From contig DDEX01000010.1 of the NCBI GenBank assembly GCA_002336845.1, forward strand, positions 287 through 19,848: 19,562 nt of DNA. Reading direction: 5' to 3'. Every line of letters begins with the position of its first letter. The first letter of the stretch is position 1. Both the position numbers and the translations under genes were made by a program. The notes below the pieces were generated by a model. The model had not been told where the DNA came from. It saw nothing but the letters and a program-made list of their open reading frames with translations, and searched no databases. This document shows, in pieces, positions 13,791 through 19,562 of the stretch. The DNA comes from Rhodobacteraceae bacterium UBA1943. Its GTDB lineage: Bacteria > Pseudomonadota > Alphaproteobacteria > Rhodobacterales > Rhodobacteraceae.

Positions 13791-15707
13791 ATGACTGTCA
13801 TACCACTGCGCCCGCCGGACAAATCGCCCGGCCCAAAGTCGATCAGCCCGGACTCCTCCGGCCAGGACCCGATCGTCTCGGCGGTTGCCCAACTGTCTGG
13901 CATTCCCATGCCGACCGTGGACCTGCTGCGCAGCCGACAGGTGCCAGGCCATGCCCTGCTGTCAGCCCTGCGGCGCGGCGCGCGCGGCGATCAGGCCATC
14001 TCGCAGGCGCTGACCGACAGGGCAAAGGCTGAGACGTCAGGCGAGGTGCGGGCGCTGCGCAACCTTGCCGAACGGCAAGGACTGGGTGCGCTGACACAGG
14101 CGCACGGCCCGCCCGATCCTGCGTTGATTGATGCCTTTGGCGCCACGACCTGCCTGACCGAAGGGCTGATGCCTTGGCGCCGGATTGCCGACCTTACCAT
14201 TGTCGCCACCTCTTCGGTTGAGGCTTTCGCCCGCTTAGGCCCGCGGCTTACCGCCCTGTTCGGCCCGGTCGCTCCGGCCTTCTGCCCGGAAGACGACCTG
14301 CGCGCCGCCGTTCTGCGCCAACGCGGTGCAGCGATGATACGGGCCGCCGAAACCACCGTTCCATCGGGGCTGAGTTGCCGCACCTATGATCCTGCCCGCA
14401 CGATGGGCTTTCTTTGCCTTGCCGCCCTGACGCTCGCACCAGTGTTGCTGTGGCGGCCGGTCTGGCTGCTGGCGCTGTTCACGCTGCTGGTGGTCGCGGC
14501 CATGGCGGGCTTTATGGGCCTGCGGCTGGCCGCCTGGCTCGCCTTGCGCAAACCCGAACCCGACCTGCCGCAAGTCACCATCGTGCGCCTGCCCGTCGTT
14601 TCGGTCATCGTCGCGCTATATGGTGAGACCGACATTGCTCAGCGGCTGATCAAACGATTGAAGACACTGGATTATCCTGAAGACCTGCTGGATGTGGTCC
14701 TTGCCGTCGAGGAAGACGATCACGCCACCCGCGCCGCGCTTGCCCGTGCCGAATTGCCACTGTCGATGCGGGTCGTGCCGGTGCCGGTTGGCACCGTGCG
14801 CACCAAGCCCCGCGCGCTGAACTATGCGCTGGATCATTGCCGGGGCAGCTTCATCGGCGTCTATGACGCCGAGGATGCGCCCGAGGCTGACCAGATTCAT
14901 CGCATGGTCACCCATTTTCATGCCCGCGGGTCCGATGTGGTCTGCCTGCAGGGCATTCTCGACTATTACAACCCGCGCCAGAACTGGCTGTCGCGCTGTT
15001 TTACCATCGAATATGCCGCCTGGTTCCGGCTGCTGTTGCCCGGCATCGCGCGGCTGGGCCTTGTCGTCCCCCTCGGCGGCACCACCCTGTTCTTCCGCCG
15101 CGCAGCACTGGAAGAGCTGGGGCGCTGGGACGCCCACAATGTCACCGAAGACTGCGATCTTGGTATCCGCATCGCCCGCAGGGGATGGCGCACCGAAATC
15201 GTGCAAACCACGACCTATGAGGAGGCGAACTGCCATCCTCGGGCCTGGGTCAAGCAACGGTCACGCTGGATCAAGGGGTTCATGATGACCTGGCTGACCC
15301 ATATGCGAAACCCCCGCCGCCTGTGGCAAGAGCTGGGGGCGACGCGGTTTCTGGGGGTGCAACTGCTGGTCTTCGGCTCGGTCTGCCATGCGCTGCTGGC
15401 GCCTTTGCTGTGGTCGTTCTGGATCAGCTTTTTCGGCTTTCCCCATCCTCTGGCGCTGGCCATGGGCCCTCTGGCATTCCGGCTGCTGGGCGCCGCTTTC
15501 GTGATTTCGGAATGCCTGGGCATGGCCTTTGGATTGGCGGGCCTGCTGCTGGCCCGGCAAAAGATCAACCCGCTGTGGCTCTTGACCATGGCGCCCTATA
15601 ACGCGCTGGCGACGCTGGCCGCCTGGAAAGCTGCCTATGAAATGATCATGCGCCCGTTCTGGTGGGACAAGACACGCCATGGCCTGTCCCGGGAAAACAC
15701 CGCATAG
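13791..15707 (+). CDS. GT2-family processive glycosyltransferase, membrane-bound
   Basis: This 638-residue protein has a soluble N-terminal part (1-200, not recognised with certainty; faint likeness to a type II secretion ATPase N-terminal domain) and two helices (about 204-250). A GT2 catalytic domain follows (about 268-500), then C-terminal helices (520-615). Catalytic motifs are Asp309/310 (VEEDD), DAED (359-362), TED (452-454) and QRSRW (489-493), the D/DxD/TED/QxxRW set of processive beta-glycan synthases such as cellulose synthase and XagB/BgsA-like enzymes. It probably makes and exports a polysaccharide across the inner membrane. GGAGGGG lies before the ATG at 13791. No PilZ domain or partner gene is nearby, so the product is unknown. 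A CtrA box lies upstream. Confidence 0.88.
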   Translation: MTVIPLRPPDKSPGPKSISPDSSGQDPIVSAVAQLSGIPMPTVDLLRSRQVPGHALLSALRRGARGDQAISQALTDRAKAETSGEVRALRNLAERQGLGALTQAHGPPDPALIDAFGATTCLTEGLMPWRRIADLTIVATSSVEAFARLGPRLTALFGPVAPAFCPEDDLRAAVLRQRGAAMIRAAETTVPSGLSCRTYDPARTMGFLCLAALTLAPVLLWRPVWLLALFTLLVVAAMAGFMGLRLAAWLALRKPEPDLPQVTIVRLPVVSVIVALYGETDIAQRLIKRLKTLDYPEDLLDVVLAVEEDDHATRAALARAELPLSMRVVPVPVGTVRTKPRALNYALDHCRGSFIGVYDAEDAPEADQIHRMVTHFHARGSDVVCLQGILDYYNPRQNWLSRCFTIEYAAWFRLLLPGIARLGLVVPLGGTTLFFRRAALEELGRWDAHNVTEDCDLGIRIARRGWRTEIVQTTTYEEANCHPRAWVKQRSRWIKGFMMTWLTHMRNPRRLWQELGATRFLGVQLLVFGSVCHALLAPLLWSFWISFFGFPHPLALAMGPLAFRLLGAAFVISECLGMAFGLAGLLLARQKINPLWLLTMAPYNALATLAAWKAAYEMIMRPFWWDKTRHGLSRENTA

Positions 15708-15725
15708 CATGGTCGGTCAGACAGC

Positions 15726-16361
15726 CTAGCGCGTCCGCAATTCCCCGGCATCCACCCGCAGTCGCGTTTCGAACGCCTTCGAGATATGCGATTTCAGCGC
15801 ATGATAGGCGGCATCGCCATCATGCGCCGCAATCGCCCGCACGATCTGCTCATGCTCATCCAAAGCCACCTCGTCCCGCCCTTCGGCCGCGAAGGTGGTA
15901 GAAGCCATCAGCGCCATCGACCGATGCACAAGGTCAAGCTGCTGGACCAGAAAGCGGTTGTGGCTGGCCAGGTGAATCAGCCGGTGGAACCGCTTGTTCG
16001 CCCGGCTCAGGGCGCGCGGGTCGCCCCCGATCAGCTTGCGGTCCTCGCTTGCCATGGCCTGCAATACCCGTACCTCCTCATCCGTGGCGTGACGCGCCGC
16101 CAGACGGGCCGCCAGCCCCTCCAGCTCGGTCCGCACGGTATAAAGCTCGGCCAGTTGGTTATGGTCCAGCGAGGCCACGATCAGGCTGCGGCCGTCGCGC
16201 GTCAGCATCCCTTGGGTTTCCAGCCGCTGCAGCGCCTCGCGCACCGGCGTGCGCGACACGCCCAGCCGCTCGGCCATTTCCGATTCCACCAGCCGGTCGC
16301 CGGGCTTGTAGTCGCCGCGCTCGATGGCTTCCAGGATCAGGCTATAGGCGTCTTTCTGCAC
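15726..16361 (-). CDS. GntR family transcriptional regulator, FCD (FadR-like) type
   Basis: This 211-residue repressor-type regulator has a winged helix at 1-65 (LVESEMAERLGVSRTPVREALQRLETQGML, the GntR signature) and an FCD ligand domain at 72-200. FCD metal-site residues are visible at His126 (FHRLIH), His170 and His192; the position usually held by Asp is Asn122. The start is GTG 16361, picked because GGAGGA lies 6 bases upstream; longer starts extend the frame to 16412 without homology. It converges on the glycosyltransferase gene (18-base gap) and diverges from the HAD gene. FCD regulators usually sense organic acids or amino acids. The ligand is unknown; a link to the operator at 7239-7260 is speculative. 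Confidence 0.9.
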   Translation of the reverse strand: MQKDAYSLILEAIERGDYKPGDRLVESEMAERLGVSRTPVREALQRLETQGMLTRDGRSLIVASLDHNQLAELYTVRTELEGLAARLAARHATDEEVRVLQAMASEDRKLIGGDPRALSRANKRFHRLIHLASHNRFLVQQLDLVHRSMALMASTTFAAEGRDEVALDEHEQIVRAIAAHDGDAAYHALKSHISKAFETRLRVDAGELRTR

Positions 16362-16454
16362 GGACGGTCCTCCTTGGGGCCGCGACACTAGCCGCTTTTC
16401 GCCCTCATGCAATGGCGCGATTGCGCGCGGGGCGCGGAAAAGCTAGGCAGGGGC
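16362..16454. promoter_or_regulatory. Divergent promoter region with short inverted repeat
   Basis: This 93-base gap separates the GntR regulator from the HAD gene. GCAAT (16409-16413), 6 bases, ATTGC (16420-16424) form a small inverted repeat. On the minus strand TTGCAT and TAGTGT, 16 bases apart, could be the regulator's promoter, with the repeat overlapping its -35. An autoregulatory operator is possible but the arms are only 5 bp. Confidence 0.25.
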
Positions 16455-17099
16455 ATGGTAAAAGCCGCCTTCAGCCACGTCACCACCTGGGTCTTTGACC
16501 TGGACAACACGCTTTACCCGCCGCGCTATCGCCTGTTCGACCAGATCGAGGTTCGGATGACGCAATGGGTGATGGAGGCGCTGGCTGTGGACCGGGCAGA
16601 GGCCGACCGGCTTCGCCAGCATTACTGGAGCCACTATGGCACCACGCTCGCCGGGCTGATGCGCGAACATGCGATCGACCCCGGTCCTTATCTGAGCACC
16701 GTCCACGACATCGATTTTTCCGCCTTGCCGCCCGACCCCGATCTTGCAGCGCAGATCGCCAACCTGCCCGGTCGCCGCATCGTCTATACCAACGCCTGCG
16801 AACCCTATGCCCGCCGTGTGCTGGAGGCGCGTGGCCTGTCAGGCCTGTTCGATGCGATCTACGGTGTGGAACATGCGGGCTTTCTTCCCAAACCCGAGCG
16901 CGCGGCTTTTGAGGCTGTCTTTGCCATGGATGGGGTAAATCCATCGCGCGCCGCGATGTTCGAGGACGATCCCCGCAACCTTGCCGCCCCCCATGCCATG
17001 GGAATGCGCACCGTTCATGTCGCCCCCGAACCGATGAGCGCAAAGCACATCCACCATCATACCGACGATCTGACGGCGTTTTTGTCGCAGGTGATCTAG
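16455..17099 (+). CDS. HAD hydrolase, pyrimidine 5'-nucleotidase (Sdt1/YjjG-like)
   Basis: This 214-residue cytoplasmic phosphatase has the four HAD motifs: I, Asp15 and Asp17 in FDLDNTLYP; II, Thr112 in VYTNA; III, Lys146 in LPKPE; IV, Asp171/Asp172 in FEDDPRN. The DLDNTLYP and EDDPRNL forms are typical of the pyrimidine 5'-nucleotidase subfamily, which dephosphorylates UMP/CMP-type substrates. The alpha-helical cap lies between motifs I and II (about 25-95). I chose the ATG at 16455 with AGGCAGGGG just upstream; the frame remains open to 16407. The exact substrate is inferred from the subfamily. Confidence 0.9.
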   Translation: MVKAAFSHVTTWVFDLDNTLYPPRYRLFDQIEVRMTQWVMEALAVDRAEADRLRQHYWSHYGTTLAGLMREHAIDPGPYLSTVHDIDFSALPPDPDLAAQIANLPGRRIVYTNACEPYARRVLEARGLSGLFDAIYGVEHAGFLPKPERAAFEAVFAMDGVNPSRAAMFEDDPRNLAAPHAMGMRTVHVAPEPMSAKHIHHHTDDLTAFLSQVI

Positions 17100-17173
17100 C
17101 CCCCTGCGACAGCCGGTCCCATAGCCGCACCGCCCCCGCAGGCGCATGTGTGGGCTGTGAACAGGAGTCCCAG

Positions 17174-17407
17174 ATGTCGCTTTCCGAATCCCTTCCCAGC
17201 CCCGGCTTGCTTTCCCGCCTGCCCGTTATCGGCCATGTCTCGCGCGCTGTGGGCCAGGACATCAACCTGATCTTCTACCTGCTGGTCATCGCGCTGACCG
17301 TCCTGGTGCTGGCGGTGAAAACCTGGGGCCTCGTCGCGCTGACGATGACGGCGCTGGCGCTGGTGCCCTGCATGTTCGCCTTTTTCATCGCCGTCACCTG
17401 GCCCTGA
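17174..17407 (+). CDS. Small two-helix membrane protein, unknown function
   Basis: This 77-residue protein has an amphipathic N-terminus (SLPSPGLLSRLPVIGHVSRAVGQD) and two hydrophobic stretches (about 32-47 and 52-75). AGGAG lies 6 bases before the ATG at 17174, and codon use resembles the neighbours, so I believe it is a real gene. I recognise no family. It sits 74 bases after the HAD gene and 83 bases before the FAD hydroxylase gene, all on the same strand. Confidence 0.65.
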   Translation: MSLSESLPSPGLLSRLPVIGHVSRAVGQDINLIFYLLVIALTVLVLAVKTWGLVALTMTALALVPCMFAFFIAVTWP

Positions 17408-17490
17408 AAGATGGCCCGCGGGCCTGCGCCGCTTTGTCCCTTCGCTTTCTCCGGCCAAAGGCCTAGTTTGGTGGCAAAGCGGAGGCACCC

Positions 17491-18690
17491 ATGCAACGGA
17501 CCCAAACCGACATTCTGGTATCCGGCGGCGGTGTCGCGGGGTTGACGGCTGCGACAGCCTTTGGCGCGGCCGGGTTTCGCGTGATCTGCACCGATCCCGC
17601 CCCGCCCGTAACCGACCGCGATGCAATCGGCGCCGACCTGCGCACCACCGCCTTCTTGCAACCCTCGATCCCGGTCTTGGAGGGCGCGGGCCTTTGGGCG
17701 CGGCTGGAACCTCATGCCGCACCGTTGCAGATCATGCGCATCATCGATGCGGGCGGCCCGGTATCCGAGCCGCGCCTGACCAAGGATTTCGACGCATCCG
17801 ATCTGTCGGACAAGCCCTTTGGCTGGAACCTGCCCAACTGGCTTTTGCGGCGCGAGATGGTGGCCCGGCTGGCCGAAATGCCCAATGTCACCTTCCTGCC
17901 CGGCATTGCGACGGCCAGCGTGGTGACCCGTCAGACCGAAGCCCTGGCCACCCTGTCTGATGGCCGCCCGATTTCGGCCCGCCTGATCGTGGCCGCCGAC
18001 GGCCGCAATTCGTCCGTACGGCAGGCGGCGGGAATTGATGTGAAAACCATACGTTACGGGCAAAAGGCGCTGGCCTTCGCCACCACCCACCCTGTCCCGC
18101 ATGGCAATGTTTCGACCGAGATTCATCGCTCGGGTGGCCCCTTCACCCTTGTGCCCCTGCCCGACCGCGACGGCCTGCCCTCCTCCGCCGTGGTCTGGAT
18201 GGAGCGCGGGCCAGAGGTTGAACGCCTTGCCGCCCTGCCAGTGGCCGAGTTCGAGGCCGAGATGAACATCCGCGCCTGCGGTATCCTTGGGCCGCTGACG
18301 CTTGTCTCGCGCCGTTCGGTCTGGCCGATCATCAGCCAGTATGCCACCCGGATGTCGGCCCAGCGCATCGCCCTGATCGCCGAGGCCGCGCATGTTGTTC
18401 CGCCCATCGGCGCGCAGGGGTTGAACATGAGCCTTGCCGACCTCAGGGCCCTGCTGAACCTCGCCATTGCCCGGCCCGATGGCCTGGGCGATGCACCGAT
18501 GCTTGACGCCTATCACCGCGCCCGGCATCTGGAGGTGATGGCGCGCTTGACTGGCATCGACGCGCTGAACCGTGCCTCGATGCTGTCGGCCCAACCGCTG
18601 CGCGACCTGCGGGCCGGGGCGCTGAACGCCTTTTACTCGCTGGCGCCGGTTCGAAAAACCCTGATGCGCGCGGGCCTTGGCACCCGCTGA
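17491..18690 (+). CDS. UbiH/UbiF/COQ6-family FAD-dependent hydroxylase
   Basis: This 399-residue flavoprotein monooxygenase is probably a ring hydroxylase of ubiquinone synthesis (UbiH/UbiL type) using FAD and oxygen. The dinucleotide fold is SGGGVAGLTAA (11-21), the second FAD motif is AADGRNSSVRQ (168-178), and the third is IAEAAHVVPPIGAQGLN (296-312), where E. coli-type GDAAH reads EAAH, a form I recall as common in alphaproteobacteria. GGAGG precedes the ATG. Which ring carbon it hydroxylates cannot be told from sequence, so I give no symbol. An opposite gene ends 71 bases downstream. Confidence 0.88.
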   Translation: MQRTQTDILVSGGGVAGLTAATAFGAAGFRVICTDPAPPVTDRDAIGADLRTTAFLQPSIPVLEGAGLWARLEPHAAPLQIMRIIDAGGPVSEPRLTKDFDASDLSDKPFGWNLPNWLLRREMVARLAEMPNVTFLPGIATASVVTRQTEALATLSDGRPISARLIVAADGRNSSVRQAAGIDVKTIRYGQKALAFATTHPVPHGNVSTEIHRSGGPFTLVPLPDRDGLPSSAVVWMERGPEVERLAALPVAEFEAEMNIRACGILGPLTLVSRRSVWPIISQYATRMSAQRIALIAEAAHVVPPIGAQGLNMSLADLRALLNLAIARPDGLGDAPMLDAYHRARHLEVMARLTGIDALNRASMLSAQPLRDLRAGALNAFYSLAPVRKTLMRAGLGTR

Positions 18691-18766
18691 CCAAGCCTCT
18701 TGCAGCTTTCCCGCGATAGGTTGGATGGGCAGACTATCGCCCCCGATCAACACAGGCCCGATCAAC
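18691..18766. repeat. Convergent gap with a direct and an inverted repeat
   Basis: Between two converging genes, GCGATAG (18713-18719) and CTATCGC (18734-18740) form a 7-bp inverted repeat with a 14-base loop. CCCGATCAAC occurs twice in tandem at 18742-18751 and 18757-18766, the second copy containing the stop codon of the GFA gene. No T run follows either arm, so a standard terminator is not evident. Confidence 0.5.
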
Positions 18767-19154
18767 CCTCGTGACGGCCGTCAGAGGTGCGATCCCGATC
18801 ATATTGGCGCAGCCCGGCGAAGGGCGGCAACCAGCCCTCGCGCCGGATGGTCCACAGTTCATAGCTTGGCATAAACTGATCTGGCGCATCGAATGCGCCA
18901 AGGTTCACGCCGATCTCATCCCCAAAGATGCCAAAAACCGGCGAACCGCAACGCGGGCAGAAATGCCGCCCCTCATAAGCCCGCGTCTCACCACTGACGG
19001 TCACCGCCGCGATGGGAAAAATCGCCGAGCCGTGAAACAGCGCCCCGTGGTTCTTGCGGCAATCCAGACAGTGGCACAGTCCGACGCGATAGGGCTGGCC
19101 CGTGGTCACAAGGCGGATGTCGCCGCACAGGCAGCCGGCGGTGTGGGTGGTCAT
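18762..19154 (-). CDS. GFA family protein (CENP-V/glutathione-dependent formaldehyde-activating fold)
   Basis: This 130-residue protein has the Mss4-like zinc fold: Cys8/Cys10 (CLCG), Cys27/Cys29/Cys32 (CHCLDC) and Cys66/Cys69 (FCPRCGS). These match the two zinc sites of the Gfa/CENP-V family. The name comes from Gfa of Paracoccus, but most members have no proven enzyme activity. GGAGGG precedes the ATG. The last 25 residues (RRE to GRHEG) are polar and not conserved. The gene stands alone between the FAD hydroxylase and ilvC. Confidence 0.9.
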   Translation of the reverse strand: MTTHTAGCLCGDIRLVTTGQPYRVGLCHCLDCRKNHGALFHGSAIFPIAAVTVSGETRAYEGRHFCPRCGSPVFGIFGDEIGVNLGAFDAPDQFMPSYELWTIRREGWLPPFAGLRQYDRDRTSDGRHEG

Positions 19155-19220
19155 GCGGCCCTCCGGGACATTGGCCGCCCGATGCTAGCAGGAAAGCTGT
19201 CTGCCGGTGAAGGCCGGCCA

Positions 19221-19251
19221 ATAGAAAGGGCCGAGGGTTTCCCCCCGGCCC
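19221..19251 (-). terminator. Rho-independent terminator of ilvC
   Basis: On the minus strand a 10-bp stem (GGGCCGGGGG paired with CCCTCGGCCC, one G-T wobble, GAAA loop) is followed by TTTCTATT. It lies 39 bases after the ilvC stop. A second small inverted repeat (TGCGTGC/GCACGCA, 19264-19279) sits between. Confidence 0.75.
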
Positions 19252-19290
19252 GATAGCGCAGGATGCGTGCTGGCACGCACCGTGACTGGG

Positions 19291-19562
19291 TCAGTTGCGG
19301 GCCTTGTCCACCATCTTGCCCTTGGAAATCCAGGGCATCATGGCGCGCAGCTTTTCACCAACCTGCTCGATCTGGTGCTCGTCGTTCAGGCGGCGGGTCG
19401 CCTTGAAGAACGGCTGGCCGACGGCATTCTCCTGCATGAAGTCGCGCACGAACTTGCCGGTCTGGATGTCGCGCAGAACGGCCTTCATGCGGGCCTTGGT
19501 TTCGTCATAAGGCAGGATGCGCGGGCCCGAGACGTACTCGCCATATTCGGCGGTGTTCGAGA
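19291..19562 (-). CDS. ilvC: Ketol-acid reductoisomerase, C-terminal part only
   Basis: The gene is cut by the right edge; about 90 C-terminal residues are visible. SNTAEYGEYVSGPRI, then DETKARMKAVLRDIQTGKF and the ending IEQVGEKLRAMMPWISKGKMVDKARN are characteristic of class I IlvC, the NADPH-dependent enzyme of valine, leucine and isoleucine synthesis. The Rossmann domain and most metal ligands lie outside the window. A terminator follows the stop. Confidence 0.95.
   Translation of the reverse strand, partial: SNTAEYGEYVSGPRILPYDETKARMKAVLRDIQTGKFVRDFMQENAVGQPFFKATRRLNDEHQIEQVGEKLRAMMPWISKGKMVDKARN

Noticed and set aside
17275..18765. 496-codon open frame on the minus strand opposite the FAD hydroxylase gene
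   Set aside because: Low-complexity polar translation, no ribosome site, and all FAD motifs are on the plus strand; an antisense artefact.

Overview
The window is GC-rich chromosomal DNA from an alphaproteobacterium, most likely of the order Rhodobacterales (Rhodobacter/Paracoccus relatives). The evidence is a Rhodobacter-type cytochrome c2 lying directly upstream of an aa3-type cytochrome c oxidase subunit I, as I recall for cycA-ctaD in Paracoccus. Subunit I has every key residue exactly 10 positions below Rhodobacter sphaeroides numbering. FNR-type and CtrA-type boxes are also present. I see no insertion sequence, phage gene or CRISPR array; this is an ordinary core and accessory region.

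Layout. (1) 1-1324, plus: the end of a PhnP-like metallo-beta-lactamase-fold hydrolase, overlapping an AEC-family permease by ATGA. (2) 1395-6929, minus: a five-gene operon of ABC ATPase, periplasmic binding protein, two permeases and a ureohydrolase (agmatinase-like), read in that order. It looks like uptake and hydrolysis of a polyamine or guanidino compound. Its upstream region (6930-7517) has no gene but carries a TTGACA box abutting a palindrome (GGTGGTAT-N6-ATACCACC) with a second half-site downstream, which looks like a repressor operator. (3) 7478-7604, minus: tRNA-Leu(GAG) with its own terminator, divergent from lipB (7745-8425). (4) 8519-11893, plus: cytochrome c2, terminator, FNR box, ctaD, terminator, then two translationally coupled membrane-protein genes. 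The first of these is an unusual 184-residue protein resembling the last three helices of CtaD but without the haem-ligating histidines; the second is a DUF2244 protein. (5) 11890-12345, minus: a YqeY/GatB-like protein whose stop codon overlaps that of the DUF2244 gene. (6) 12523-15707, plus: carA, then a large GT2 glycosyltransferase behind a perfect CtrA-type site. (7) 15726-16361, minus: a GntR/FCD regulator. (8) 16455-18690, plus: a HAD pyrimidine 5'-nucleotidase-like protein, a 77-residue membrane protein and a UbiH-family FAD hydroxylase. (9) 18762-19562, minus: a GFA/CENP-V zinc-fold protein and the C-terminal end of ilvC with its terminator.

Working together: genes 8519-11893 form a respiratory block in which cytochrome c2 donates electrons to the aa3 oxidase, and the two small membrane proteins behind ctaD may assist or modify that oxidase. 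The ABC-ureohydrolase block is a self-contained catabolic uptake unit. The rest are unlinked housekeeping genes. The most interesting item is the His-less CtaD-like protein at 10854-11408.
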